A stretch of 64,000 nucleotides of DNA from Triangularia verruculosa (Eukaryota; Ascomycota; Sordariomycetes; Sordariales; Podosporaceae), in the NCBI GenBank assembly GCA_033296885.1, contig MU863935.1, forward strand, positions 124,001 through 188,000. The letters are read 5' to 3'. Made by a program: the position numbers and the translations under genes. Below are positions 43,598-54,867 of this stretch, one piece after another. Each line of letters begins with the position of its first letter. Position 1 is the stretch's first letter. The notes beneath the pieces are model-generated. The model had not been told where the DNA came from. It made no database searches and saw nothing but the letters and a program-made list of their open reading frames with translations.

Positions 43598-44985
43598 TTA
43601 GACGGGGGCGTGAGTGAACAAATACGAAACGGATTCGCCTACGCGAGTTAGTACAACAAAGCACAGGGAGCGGGAGGAAATAAGAGTTACCATTGTGGGT
43701 ACGACGGATGGCCTGGCGTCAGAGTCAGCATGGAACCTTCATAGGGGTACTTGATTGGTGCGGGAACATACCTCGGCAATGGTCGGGCTGATGTCGATAA
43801 CCCGAAGTTTGGGGCACCTCTGGACCTTGTCGCCAAGTGGCACTGTGTTGGTGACAACAAGGGCAGAGAGCACACTGCCATTGAGTGTCTCAATGGCGTT
43901 GCCGGACAAGATGCCGTGCGTGACAAGGGCCAGCACCGACTTGGCGCCGTTCTCCTTCAATACCGCAGCAGCCTTGACCAAAGTACCGCAAGTATCAGCC
44001 ATGTCGTCGACAAGAATGGCGACCTTGTCCTCAACGTTTCCAACGAGAACCATGCGGCCGACAACATTTGGCCTGGGCCGCTCCTTGTGGATGAGCGCAA
44101 AGGCAGTGTTGAGGTGATCGGCAATCGAGGTGGCGCGCTTGGCACCGCCGGCATCGGGGGACACAATGACGCAGTCTTCTGGGTTGAAGTTTTCCCTGAT
44201 GTAGCGAAGGAACGAGGGCTCGGCGTAGAGGTTGTCGACTGGGACACTGAAGAAGCCCTGAATCTGAGAAGCGTGGAGGTCGCAAGTCACAATGTCTCCA
44301 TCTGTTAGCGGGGCATTGAACAAGAGGAGGTGCATCTCTTACGGTTGGCACCAGCTGTCTGGAGCATGTTCGCGACCAATCTGGCGCTGATGGGAGCTCT
44401 GGACTTGTCCTTCTTGTCCTGGCGAGCGTAGGGGAAGTTGGGACTGCAAGAGAGTCAGCATCCGGATCCGTCGTCGCAAGCACTGGCGCATCAGTTCTGG
44501 CTGCGCCAACTCCCCGGCGATAGCCCAATGGAAGTTCTTACATGACAGCTGTTATCCTTCTCGCACTGCGCGCAAAACCAACAGGTCAGCAAACATGGGA
44601 GTTTCAGCAGGTATAGGTCATGTCAATGCCCACCTAGCAGTCCTGCAGGCCGAGATCATGATCAACAACTCCATCAAACCCTCGTTTACGTCGCCGGTCG
44701 CGGTGGACTGCACAATGAAGACATCCTCGTCGCGAACTGACTCTCCGACGGTGAAGGAGGTCTCTTGGTTCGAGTAGTTGAGCGAGATGGTCCTTGCCAC
44801 TTCAATGCCGAGACTGTTATCTGGGAATCAGCAAAGCGCCTTCTGATAATCGCCGAGTTTGTCTCGTCCGCCTTCTCGTCCTCATGGTCGCATGGGGGTT
44901 CGTACCGCTTCGCAATCTTGTCGCTCAGCTCGGGGTGGCTACGGCCACTGATCAGCTTGATCTCGTTCGCCATTTCTGCCGACAT
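43598..44985 (-). CDS. Ribose-phosphate pyrophosphokinase (PRPP synthetase)
   Basis: Seven exons: 44985..44906, 44813..44634, 44565..44542, 44443..44343, 44295..43772, 43712..43691, 43638..43598. They join in phase to 323 residues that align end to end with class I PRPP synthetases: NYSNQETSFTVGESVRDEDV, PNFPYARQDKKDKSRAPISA, NHIVTCDLHASQIQGFF, SPDAGGAKRATSIADHL, VAILVDDMADTCGTL (PRPP loop) and IRRTHNGESVSYLF at the end. The enzyme makes PRPP from ribose 5-phosphate and ATP in the cytosol, for nucleotide, His and Trp synthesis. Two micro-exons of 24 and 22 nt are included. For exon 5 I chose the AG at 44296 rather than 44302: the nearer AG is too close to the CTAAC branch and would add two residues to a conserved block. 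MANEIK at 44973 is an alternative start. Confidence 0.93.
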
Positions 44986-45703
44986 GATGAGAAAAGAAGA
45001 ATCAAGAGGGGCCTGTCTGCGTCAGACAAGACCCGAACAAATCGGCAAGTTTTTTTTTGTCTGCAAGGTCGCGCTGTTAGCGGGTAACATGGGCTGCGGG
45101 GCAGTTGGTGCTGTGAGAATGTACAGGTGCCAAGAGAGCAACAGTGACTGGGCGAAACACGTACCTCGACGACGGGGGATATGGAGTGAAAGAGAGGATA
45201 AAAAGATGGTGTTGTTGGGTCAAAAGGCTAAACGACAGTCTACAAACTCAACGGCGGCGGTCGGACTGGGGAAGGGCCCATGGCGGCCAGAAGAGAAAAA
45301 GTTCAAAGAAACAATGGGTACAGTGGAGATGGGTCCAGCCCGAGCTTCTCCAGGTACCTTGCCATCTGCGCTCCACTGAGCCGAGAATGCTCGTCTTATC
45401 GATAGCCGGCGACAACCAACCAGCCAGCAGAGCTCACCCATTGTCCCGGCTATTTGTCTCTTGTCGTCAATAGCTCTTTGACCATCTAAGTTTCAACTTG
45501 CCTGTCAGAGGGGCTGAAGGCAACCTTGGATACCCCTGGCGCCATCGGCTTTGTGCACCGTGTTATCAAGGTGCTTGGCCTGTTGACCATCTAAATATTT
45601 TGTACCTCATTCCTCCTGTCTACACTTGTACATATGTAGCCGCATGACCAAACCATAATGCCCTGCTGGCATAGCACACATACCACCCCACAAAAAATAA
45701 CCA
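44986..45703. other. Intergenic region, PRPP synthetase promoter
   Basis: 718 bp between two minus-strand genes. A 204-codon plus-strand frame (44765..45379) crosses the PRPP synthetase start and is spurious. Confidence 0.5.
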
Positions 45704-47650
45704 CTACTCGAGAATGAAACCCTTCTTGGCCGTCTCGTCAGCCTTCTCTTTTTTGGCCGGCTCACTGTCTCCTGCGACAACCTCATCCAGTACCTCCTCA
45801 CCAGCCGGACCACTGACCTTGACCCCCTTCAAATCTTCATCTTCCTCTTCCTGCTCCTTGACCTGTTCAGTGACATCTTTCCCCACTCGGCTGCCACCAG
45901 CCACATATTCCTGACTCTTTACACTGCTAGCCCTACTAACACTTGCACTTTCGGGGTCCTCGACTCTCAACCCAAGCCGTTTCTGCGCTGTTGGATTCTC
46001 GGTACCATCACCCTTCCAGTCTGCAGCCTTCATCTCGGGGACCGGGCTGTCCTCCCCTGGTTCGTGGATGACGACCCCTGGAGCCTCGCTCCCATCTTCA
46101 ATATCGCCAACGGGCGCGGTCCGCCAGACAACCGAGATTCGGTCGCAAGCTCGGGTGCCACGTTGGCTAGACCCTTTGATGCCGTCCATCTTGTCCCAGT
46201 CAATGGTAAACACTCCGCTATCGTCTGGTTTACCGCCTTGCTCAGGACCGTTGCCTTCGAAAAAGGTGTTGAACCACACGTGCGCGACTGCTGTCACCAT
46301 CGTCAAACCGATATTTCCGGGTGCTTTGTTTCTTCGCTCAACCGAGAGGTTGACGTCGCTGTTCGGTATCCGGACTGGCTTTGCGGGTCTGAAGATGACT
46401 GCTTGTCCACCTGGCTCTGACGGATCAGCAAACGAGAAGGTGCCGGCATCCTGTAAACTGGCTGTAGACTGTGACCGCGATTCTGTCTTGCCTGGAAGTG
46501 TCGCCTTGTCCCCTTCCACCTCTGATGCAGCTGATTCGGGAATCGCGATTGTCTTACTCTTCTGCTTTGGCGCATCGCCTTTTGCCAACTTGTCTAGACT
46601 CGTCGTGGAGGACCCAGCCGACCCAGCAATCTTCTTTCTCACCGACAACTTTTTCTTCAGCCCGTCCTTTAGCCTTCTCGACGAACTCCTCGATACCTTC
46701 CCCTCCTGACTCCCATCATCCTCCACAACCCCTGTCTTGACACCTTCGTTTCCTATATCCTTCCCATCCTCCTGCTCCTGCTGCTTCACACCCCCATACA
46801 TATCCCAAACAAAATCCTTGATCCCGCCACCGCCCGGCGCATCCCCCTCCACCACCATCCTCTCTTCTTTCGTAAACGTATGGAAGCACTTGATCTTCTT
46901 CCCCTCCTCCACATACCCCTCCACCTCCACCTTCACCCCGTTCCTCAACCCCCAAACATGCACCTCCAATATCTCAACCTGTTGATCCCTATACACCTTC
47001 CCCCCTTTATTCGCCCACCGATCCACATACCCAACCCATCTCACCTGGCTCGGTATACTCACCCCCTCCCCAAACCCAACCCTCATCCTCCTCTCGGTAA
47101 ACCTCCTCAGCGCATCCCCCACCGTCCACCCCTCCTCCGCAATCAAATAACTACACGCCATCGTCCCCGACCTCCCCTTCCCAGCCTTGCAATGCACCAC
47201 CACCACCCTCTCTTTTCCCCCCTCCGGTTGTTGCCCACGTAACCACTGCCTCATCCCCCCAACCACAGCCGGCACCACGCAAAACGGCGGCGGGTGGTGA
47301 TCCGGCCAGGGATAGTGCTTCACCCGCCCGTACACCGCCTCGTCCGGGTACCCCGTCCCCTCGGCCCTAAACTCCCAAATCATCCACTCTTTTCCATGGC
47401 GGCCGTCAAGAAACGTAACCAATCGGTCGAGAGGATTTCGGTAGGCCAACTGTGGGTATGTCTGTGACGGACCGGATCTGTTTTTTTTTTCTCCGGTTAG
47501 ATATTAGACAACATCGAGAGCGAAAGGAAGTAAAAAAAAAAAAAAAACACACGTGGCAATGATCTTTTTGGTAACATAGCACAGGTCGAGTCCCGTCTCT
47601 TGGTGCTTTGCGCGGGGCCCGGCGACGAGCTGCCGCAAGAGCGAGGTCAT
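45704..47650 (-). CDS. PTEN-like phosphoinositide 3-phosphatase
   Basis: Exon 1 is 47650..47553 and exon 2 is 47477..45704 (intron 75 nt, containing a 16-base A run on the plus strand at 47532..47547); the product is 623 residues. The N-terminus reads LDLCYVTKKIIATSGPSQTY across the splice, then AYRNPLDRLVTFLD. The signature P-loop is HCKAGKGRSGT at about 128-138, with catalytic Cys129; HYPWPDHHPPPF is the WPD-loop equivalent. The Lys residues in the loop favour phosphoinositide over protein substrates. A C2-like region follows (residues about 190-260 and 370-440), interrupted by a Lys/Ser-rich low-complexity insertion. The C-terminal 130 residues are acidic. PTEN/TEP1 enzymes act at membranes on PIP3 or PI(3,4)P2. 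Ser replaces Thr at the end of the loop. Confidence 0.88.
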
Positions 47651-48452
47651 TCTGTCTTTGCTGATTGATTTAATCTCAGGCGATGGCTATGATTAACTGG
47701 CGCTTGGAAGGAATAAAGGGATCAGGAAATATAAAGACGCGGCAAGATTACTGGGAAAGAAAAGAAAATGTATGTACGAATGAGACTCGAAAAAAGGAGG
47801 CAACCAAATCGTCGGGTCCAGGCCAGCTACGCGCGATGTTACAGCGCTCACCCCAATGGCTTCGTCACTGCGGCAGCTCGCAGCGACGTCATGGTTGGTT
47901 TGATGCCAAGTGGGGTTCAAAGGGACCAGGTCTTGGCGTCAGCTCATCCATTAGATCCAGATCAGCTGCTGTTGGTGTTTTCAGCTACCCCGGCATCATG
48001 CTCGTCACACTCTCTGGTCATAGGTTACCATTTGCAGTATCACACTCTTGTCCTAAAGACACAAAAAAAGACCCGTGCTACAAGAGCGTGAAAGAAGAAA
48101 TCAACACAAGAACTTCATCCTGCCAGTCCTGTTTCATGCGTATTTCCCCAGCCGGCCAAACTCCTCACCAGAAGCAGAACGCAATTCCAAGAAAAAACAA
48201 GTCCATAACCTATGAGACGTAAAAGTGCAAACACTACTGCCCTTCCAATCAAGTACAAGCCTACAACCACTTATCCAGCTCTCTTTTTATTTCTCGCATC
48301 CACCTCTCACCATACTCTCATCCCCTCCTATTCGTTCACCATTCCACCTGCCTACTGTCCGTTCCCATCTTGCTGCTAGTTGCGCCGCCATATGTCCGTG
48401 TTGTCCTGTCGTGCGGCGCAATGTCCTGTTTCCAAGGTATCAAGGTAGGTAT
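47651..48452. other. Intergenic region, PTEN promoter side
   Basis: 802 bp between PTEN and POM33, both on the minus strand. A 179-codon plus-strand frame (47683..48222) has no recognisable content. Confidence 0.45.
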
Positions 48453-49596
48453 TTAAGACGTCTTCTTGGGGGCGGCAGCGCCGCTAACATACTTGTTGAT
48501 ATCGGTCGCGCCGTGGAACTGTCTCGCAATACCCTTGACAGCGTCCCAAGCCTGGCGAGCCACGGGAGGAGTACCCTGGGCGCCAATCAGGTTGTCGACG
48601 CGGGCCTCGAGCTGGGCGAAGGAGTTCTGTACATGGCTGCTCTGAGCGTAGCGCGCACGGAGGAAAGCCGTGTAGATAGCGATCAAGATCCACGAGCGAC
48701 GCTGGAAGAAAAGGGCCGACAGGAAAATGCGAGCCCAGAGACCAATTTCAAGGCTGGCCACCACCGACATAGAGGCATCGTAATATCTCTTGACAAAGCT
48801 GCCAATGGCGTCGGCCATGGGGTGGGGCGCATACTGGGGCTTGCCGTTGGGGGAGGCAGCGGCGGAGGGGGCCAGCTTCTGGGGAGGAGCGATGGTTGGG
48901 ATAACGTTGGCGCGGGTGTATGTCGCAACGTGGAAAACGGAGTAGATACCGTATGGGAGGAGGGCAAGGGGGTACTGGGGCATGAGGAGCCAGACGAGGG
49001 CCATCACTAGATCTCCTGTTAGCAAGCCAAACCTTGTTGTTCTCCGCTACCAACATACAGAGATACTGGACGTTCTCGTCCGAGAGATAGCCCAGAGGAC
49101 CGCCGGGCTGCTTGGCGCCCGTCTTTTGGCGAGCGCGCCATGTCTTGTAGACCACGATGCCGTAGGTGCTAGCTGCGGCAATGAAGGCAAACCGATAGCA
49201 GAACTGGGCCATCCCGCCATAGTAGTTAAATCGTAGCCAGGAGAACGCATATCGGGTGATGCAGAGAATGAGAGCGGCGTGACTGTGCACCGGTGTCAGC
49301 TTCATTATCCAGGTCGAGTCTCGAGCTCTGAGCTCCGTTCGTGTCTGTATTTGACAGCGCAGCAGAGTCTGCGTCGGCATCGGATAAAGACAGATCAACG
49401 TACCCGGCAAACCAAGCGACTATATAGCACAGGCAGGTCAGCAAAGAACTTGTCAAAAATTGCAGCGGGCGACGGCAGAGACGAGACAGCAGCAGCGAGA
49501 GCCATCGCCCGGGAATGCACACGTACACTGCAAGGTCGAGGCCAGTTTTTGCAGCCTCTGGGGGAGAGGCATGTCAGCCGGCGGCGGAGGGGCCAT
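48453..49596 (-). CDS. Pom33/Per33 (TMEM33 family) ER and nuclear-pore membrane protein
   Basis: Four exons, 49596..49527, 49419..49404, 49282..49059 and 49006..48453, give 287 residues. The phases join LQFAWFAGHAALILCITRYA and DENVQYLLMALVWLL, blocks I recognise from the Pom33/Tts1/TMEM33 family. Exon 2 is only 16 nt. Two hydrophobic stretches precede the charged linker (YKTWRARQKTGAKQPGG), one follows (MALVWLLMPQYPLALLPYGIYSVFH) and another pair lies around YYDASMSVVASLEIGLWARIFLSA. The C-terminal helix (VDNLIGAQGTPPVARQAWDAVKG) is amphipathic, as needed for pore targeting in yeast Pom33. The family shapes ER tubules and helps nuclear pore distribution. For exon 4, the acceptor CTAG at 49007 is used because the upstream CAG would create a stop. 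Confidence 0.85.
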
Positions 49597-50614
49597 CGTG
49601 ACGGTGTAGGGATAACTAAGGTGTTGAAAGGGCGCGTTGGTTGAAGCTGTCTGCGTTGGTGTCGTCGGGCTGGTAGCTGGGAGCTGAGCTGGTCACTGGG
49701 AGCGGGAGGTGGCTGGTGGAGATGTTTTGTACGTCGTCGAAAAAAGGTGGTGCTTTCCGATGCTTTGTGAGTGCTCGGGAGTTCCAGCGGGACGTGCGTC
49801 ACTGACGCTCTTTGCTCAGCTGCAGGGGTGTCTGACGTTGCTTTGATGGATGGCGGTGGGACTGCGTTGGGACCTCGAGGACCAGTTGCTTCTCTACTAC
49901 TCGGTATCAATAATGATAATAAGACTAATAATTCGGGGTGAAGCAAAAGAGTAAAAATAAAAACAAGAGTGCGTGCAGTTTATTAGGTTGGAAAGAATGA
50001 TTAAAACCCACTGCACACGGATTGTCACCAGATTGTCGTCATCACCCGAAGCTCCCAGCTGACTGGAAACTTGGCAACCCAGCTTCACGTGGAGCTTGGG
50101 GCGTTATCGAGAAGACGCTGGAACATGCAGAGACGCCTTGTTTTCTTTAGCGCTACGCTGCTGATTCCGGTTCATTGTCTATTACGAGTCTTGCAGTCAG
50201 AAGTCTTCACAATCTGATCAATCGCGTCTTTGACGCTTTCCGTTTGGCTCCGTTCGAAAACGGTAGCTTTCGTTTGTTTTTACCCACCACTTAAAGTGTA
50301 CAGTTTATTCGTAGCAACGCATTATGATGAAGCTAATATTCTGTATCGCCGCCTCGGGAAAAGGGGCACACGACACCTGAACGAAACTCAAGGAGGGGAA
50401 ACTTGGACAGGTTGAGATAGGACTGACCATAATATACAGCATAATATGCCATGTTGTGCGGATGCCTAAACCTATGCATAATGTACACGAGCCTACAACG
50501 ACATTGGTGGTGGTGGTGCTTCCTGCTCCCACCTCTGAGAAAAAAGAGACTGTTTTGCCCTAAACTCCTAAACTCCGGCGCCTCAAAAAAATGCATTCCC
50601 TTCGACGCTATCCA
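49597..50614. other. Intergenic region
   Basis: 1.0 kb between two minus-strand genes. A 183-codon frame overlapping the POM33 start on the same strand (49946..49395) is an out-of-frame shadow. No gene or element is supported. Confidence 0.5.
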
Positions 50615-52225
50615 TCACAACCACGTGTCCCTGGCCGGCAAAGGCCACCCGGCATCCTCCCTTCTAGGCTCTTCTGATCTAGTAGTTTGGGGGGGTGTAG
50701 TCATCGGTGGCTCAGGTGGGGGCGGAAAATAAGGAACTACTAGAGGGTCTTTCTCCAAAGGACTCGTCAAGATATCACCATACATCTTTTCAGCGCTGTC
50801 GATGAAGTGGGACGATGCCGTTCGCCGACTGAACGCCCTGCTGATGGCAATCGAGGACGGAGTCATGCTCGGTTGGTGCCAGGCCGACCCGTTGGACGCG
50901 TCAGATGCGGACGTCTTATGTCCAAAATAATCATCTCTCACTTGTGGGTAGGGAGTAGTCTGGGAATAGGACCTCATCCGGACCGGTGGTGGTTTGGTTA
51001 TCCTTTGCGATTTGGAACGTGGGAGTGTCTGCGCTGTTTTCTTTAAAAGTGGTCGCAGGGGGGGAGGTTGTGCCATTGGCTGGGGCGATGGCTGGTGCAT
51101 CGTCTGTATTGGTATGACTCCGGACTGTGGTGAGGGTGGTGTCGGTGGTAGCTCTTCCATAGAAAGGAAGTTTGGCAGATTGGTTGGACCCGGTTCTGTT
51201 GGTCCGGGTGACCTCTGCTGGAAAGCAGCCTGCTCGTCATTCTCAGGTTGCTGTTGCGCGCCTTGCTGACCCCCTGGACCTCGAGGACTGGGGAGTTCTT
51301 TCACAATGTAAGAAACAATGGCTCGATCAAGGGCAGCATTCACCTCGTTTTCCTCCTCTTGCTCGCGTTGCTTGGCCTTGCGACGTCGCATGATAAGAAA
51401 GAAGACGAGCAGGGATATCAGTGACGAACCCACGACCGATACCGCCACGGCTATGCCGACGATTGTTGGAGAGACGCTGGATTTGTCTCCATTGTCCAAT
51501 TGTGTCTGAAAGGTTATTAGATTACGCCCCTGGTGTGGAGTATGGGGTGACAGCCTGAGGTAAATGCTCACCCTATAGGTATCATTGCTTGTCCGAGGGA
51601 CTGTTGAGGTTGCGAGTGCCAGCGCCTCGCTGATACTGCTGGCAGCTGACTCCTCCACGGCAGATAGCGCGATAGCAGCTGAAGCCTCAGCTGCCGCCAG
51701 TGCACTTGAGGCCGATGCTTGCGCTACCAACAGCGCACCTGAGGCGGAGGCGGCAAGATACCGAGTAGAAGACTGTAACTGGTCTACTGAGATTGCAAAT
51801 TTCTGAGACAAAGACACCGCGCTGGCAGTGGCTGAAGCGAGTGCCCGTTGAAGCGAGTTTATCGACTCGAAAAGCCCCGTAATATCGCTGGAGTCGCGAG
51901 AATGCAGGGTCGCTCTCGCGGTTACTGTTACGGTATGGGGTGAGATTGTTTGTGAGGCTGAGAGGATCTGGGGGGAAGGTTTCGTGGGTGTCGGCGCTGT
52001 CGTCGTTATTGGGATGGACGTATAGTTGAGCTGAGAGCCCGCATCTTGATGTTGGCGGATGGGGGTCCGTAATCGATGCTGTGGCGAAATATGTATTGGG
52101 TCCGAGTGATACTCGATATCTTCTGAGAGAGGAATTCGAGTGGCGGCGCCATCGCAAAGGACTACTATCGAGCAAAGAAAAAACCCAAGTAACATATCTG
52201 GCGGCCACCTTCTCTGCCTTGCCAT
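50615..52225 (-). CDS. Single-pass membrane protein with Ala/Ser-rich ectodomain
   Basis: Exon 1 is 52225..51572 and exon 2 is 51505..50615; the product is 514 residues. The 66-nt intron (GTGAGC...CTAATAAC...TTTCAG) is a multiple of three without a stop, so the frame reads through it; consensus splice and branch sites make me treat it as an intron. Residues 1-28 contain a signal-peptide core (MLLGFFLCSIVVLCDG). The ectodomain has Thr/Ser/Pro-rich parts and an Ala/Ser-rich helical stretch (about residues 130-215). One transmembrane helix follows (PTIVGIAVAVSVVGSSLISL, then LVFFLIMRRRK). The roughly 250-residue cytoplasmic tail is rich in Pro, Gln and Ser. The plan resembles Mid2/Wsc-type wall-stress sensors, but no WSC domain or cysteine pattern is present, so function is open. 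Confidence 0.65.
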   Translation of the reverse strand: MARQRRWPPDMLLGFFLCSIVVLCDGAATRIPLSEDIEYHSDPIHISPQHRLRTPIRQHQDAGSQLNYTSIPITTTAPTPTKPSPQILSASQTISPHTVTVTARATLHSRDSSDITGLFESINSLQRALASATASAVSLSQKFAISVDQLQSSTRYLAASASGALLVAQASASSALAAAEASAAIALSAVEESAASSISEALALATSTVPRTSNDTYRVSIYLRLSPHTPHQGRNLITFQTQLDNGDKSSVSPTIVGIAVAVSVVGSSLISLLVFFLIMRRRKAKQREQEEENEVNAALDRAIVSYIVKELPSPRGPGGQQGAQQQPENDEQAAFQQRSPGPTEPGPTNLPNFLSMEELPPTPPSPQSGVIPIQTMHQPSPQPMAQPPPLRPLLKKTAQTLPRSKSQRITKPPPVRMRSYSQTTPYPQVRDDYFGHKTSASDASNGSAWHQPSMTPSSIAISRAFSRRTASSHFIDSAEKMYGDILTSPLEKDPLVVPYFPPPPEPPMTTPPQTTRSEEPRREDAGWPLPARDTWL

Positions 52226-53320
52226 TTTGACACCCGGATGCTGAAGGACCGAGACGCCATTGATGGGATCTCGCTCGCAGGTCAACAGCACTTGGGCAGA
52301 CTAGATCAACGCGAGTCCTGATGGGAGGCCCTACATTGAGCTAACGACGTCAAGTGTCCTGAACCATGCTCAATAGAAAAATACTGGAGAAACGGGTCAC
52401 TCGACGCGGTCATCACTTAATACGCCAAGCACTTGTTTGCGTATATGTGGTGGCCGTTGAGGGGTGCTCGGCGCCACACCAGCAGACGTTAGGGGATTAT
52501 TGGGCATTCCATGTTTACATTTGCCTCCCCCGGTGGGCCGAAAACGGCTTCCAAACCTCGGGGGCGTTAAGAAAGTGGGCGATGGGACATCGGTCCGTGT
52601 CATGAACATCAGATGAGAACCAGCAGAGTCGGCCTCTGTGACCCTCCCCGAAATGATAGCATGCGTGGATAATGGAGAACCTCGTGGGTGATGGAGGACG
52701 TCAAGCACGTTGTCCACATGGAAACCATGCATAGAATGACTTCAGATTAATCATCTATGAGACGTCAATATTGATTCTGTTGGTGTCTGCCACTGCTGGG
52801 TAGAAGGGTACAAACCATCCTCGAGTCAGTCCTTTTCCAACCTTGAAACTGACCACGTCACGTCGCCGTCCGTTCTCCACGGACGAAACTCGGAGTGATC
52901 ATTTGCCGCCAAGGAGCAGGAAGAAACAAGATGTCAACATTATTCTTCCAAAATCAAGGATCACTCAGGACAAATAGATGTCGCCATAGAAAAAGACCCA
53001 AAGGAAGGTGAGGTAACGTTGTGTGGTGGTTGATAGTCAGTTTGATGTGATCACAGACCCCTGTCATAGGTTTGACAGTCTGTCCCAGCTGCCAACGGTC
53101 TGACAGTCTTCCCGTCAAACCGCCCCACCCCCACATTTGACAGCAGCGTTCCACACCTCCAACGCCCAAAGCGCAGCCATCAAGGTTCCTCCATCCCGCA
53201 ACTGCAACCACTTTGCGCGCAAACGAAGCTATTCCCAACTCCTTTTTTCCAATTCATCAACAACCCCCTCCAAGTCTCCCTTTAGACGCCCTAGCCGACT
53301 GCCAACTCCACCCCATCACA
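52226..53320. other. Divergent intergenic region
   Basis: 1.1 kb between the membrane-protein gene and the phosphatase gene. No gene or repeat family is supported. Confidence 0.5.
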
Positions 53321-53779
53321 ATGGTCACAGTCGGCAGCCTCCAGCGCCTCCAGGCCACCACCCTCTCCACACTGCTCCTCGAATCCCCCGACCCCTCCTC
53401 AATAGCAATCGTGGACGTCCGCGACGACGACTATATTGGCGGACATATCCGCGGCGCCGTCAACTTCCCCTCTCAGACCCTCGATGCTACTCTTCCAACG
53501 CTCATACGTAAGCTCGAAGACAAGGAAACCGTCGTCTTCCACTGTGCCTTATCGCAACAGCGGGGTCCCAGTGCTGCGCTTAAGTATCTGAGGGAGAAGG
53601 AAAGATTGGCCAAGCTTGCACAACAGCCACAGGAAGGAGAGGAGAGAAAGCCAGCCGTGGAGCAAAAAGTCTATGTCCTGGACAAGGGGTTCGTAGGGTG
53701 GCAGGAGGTGTATGGGGAAGACGAAAGATTAACGGAAGGGTACAGAAAGGAGTTATGGAAAGATGGGTATTGGATGTGA
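53321..53779 (+). CDS. Rhodanese-type phosphatase (Cdc25/Ibp1/Ych1 group)
   Basis: One exon of 152 residues. The rhodanese fold shows as IVDVRDDDYIGGHIRGAVNFP near residues 28-48, and the active-site loop as HCALSQQRGP at 74-83, a Cx5R motif with Cys75 and Arg81. The long Cx5R loop is typical of Cdc25 phosphatases and arsenate reductases, not of sulfurtransferases, whose loop has six residues. Fission yeast Ibp1 and budding yeast Ych1/Arr2 share this small single-domain layout and spacing. The segment DKGFVGWQEVYGEDERLTEGY near the C-terminus is also characteristic. The long N-terminal part of cell-cycle Cdc25 is absent, so it is not the mitotic inducer. Arsenate reduction or small-molecule phosphatase activity are both possible. 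Confidence 0.85.
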   Translation: MVTVGSLQRLQATTLSTLLLESPDPSSIAIVDVRDDDYIGGHIRGAVNFPSQTLDATLPTLIRKLEDKETVVFHCALSQQRGPSAALKYLREKERLAKLAQQPQEGEERKPAVEQKVYVLDKGFVGWQEVYGEDERLTEGYRKELWKDGYWM

Positions 53780-54087
53780 TGAACTCTGGTGGTATATTAT
53801 TGCCTGAGCCTGGCGTTGAATGCGTTACGGATTATTTAGACGGGAATAGGAACATTGCTAGGCCGGAGTTCAGGCCATATCTTAAGTCCAGCGTTTGGTC
53901 TTATCAGCATTCCGTCAACAATCACTGCCGCCTAATTGACCCAGCACGTGTCATGGTTGAACTATACCATTGAGTACCTAAGTTACAAGACGCCTCGCCC
54001 ATGTCTACACATTATTCTTAGGTATACTTCGGAGCCAAGTTCTCCTCCATGTTCCAACCGCCTGCGTCCATCAATCTGCCCCCATGA
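53780..54087. other. Short convergent gap
   Basis: 308 bp between convergent stop codons; nothing recognisable. Confidence 0.45.
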
Positions 54088-54867
54088 TCACTTCTCTACT
54101 GTCTCATACTTAAGCTCGCATTTGCCATCGCTTGGACGAAAGACGAAGACACGCTCATCCCCATCATGATTTGTACCGCCAGTTTCCCCCCAGCGCTCGC
54201 AATCGTTCATCACCTGCCAACCCAGGTCAAGTGGTTCCCAACATTGCTTGGTACGTTTCTCCGTCGAATCGTTGCACCAAAAGAAGGCTGCGGTGGCTCC
54301 ATTACATCTCAAATTCATGCACTGTTTGGGTCCCAGGGTGCACATCTTTCCGCGTTTGTACTCATTCATGGCGTCGTCGTACAGCTGGCGAGTGTCGTCA
54401 CGGTCCGCTCGACGGCCAATGGGAGATGAACATTCGATTCCCAAGGGCCGAGATACCTAAGCACGATATTAGCATCAGCCCGAAAGCAGTTCGCCAACAC
54501 ATACCTTTGGGAACAGGCCCGCCGTGGGAGCTTGAGGCGGTACAAGTTGCGGCCGGGAATGCCTCTTCTGAGCAGCATGTTTGGGATAAGGGTCTTCCAA
54601 GTCTTCCGGCCAAATTCCTTCGAACCCCCCCCGCGTCTTCAGTGTGTCGTTGTAGTTCAAGTTGCATGCTTGACGGAATGGGATTGGATGGGTGACAATG
54701 ACTCGAGAATCTTCCCCAATGTGAAGTTGCCCTTGTGTACGTATGCCGCCGAAGCTGCACTGGAAAAAGATCTCACCGGCGGCTTCAGCCAACTCTCTCC
54801 ACAGTTTGGTCTTGGTCGTATTGGAGTCATTGCACCAGAATGCGCCGCCTGTTTCATCTTCGCACAT
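54088..54867 (-). CDS. Duplicated-domain Cys/Trp protein, possibly broken at its N-terminus
   Basis: Exon 1 is 54867..54505 and exon 2 is 54456..54088 (intron 48 nt, GTATGT...CTTAG); 243 residues from the first in-frame ATG. The exons carry two related units: MCEDETGGAFWCNDSN in exon 1 and LRCNGATAAFFWCNDST in exon 2, each followed by a Gly-rich part and a late Cys (ACNLNYN and KCELKYE). The core C...GA..FWCND resembles a family of small secreted fungal proteins I recall only loosely. Such proteins carry a signal peptide, but none is visible here. The frame is open upstream to 54939, with a TAG at 54940..54942; a 5' exon ending there would need the acceptor GTGTAG. So this is either a gene with an unseen first exon or a decayed copy. 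Confidence 0.45.

Noticed and set aside
44302..44342. 41-nt form of PRPP synthetase intron 4
   Set aside because: The AG at 44302 is only two bases from the CTAAC branch and inserts two residues into NHIVTCDLHASQ; the AG at 44296 restores the conserved length.
48225..49010. 261-codon plus-strand frame opposite POM33
   Set aside because: Antisense shadow of the conserved last exon, with no family similarity.
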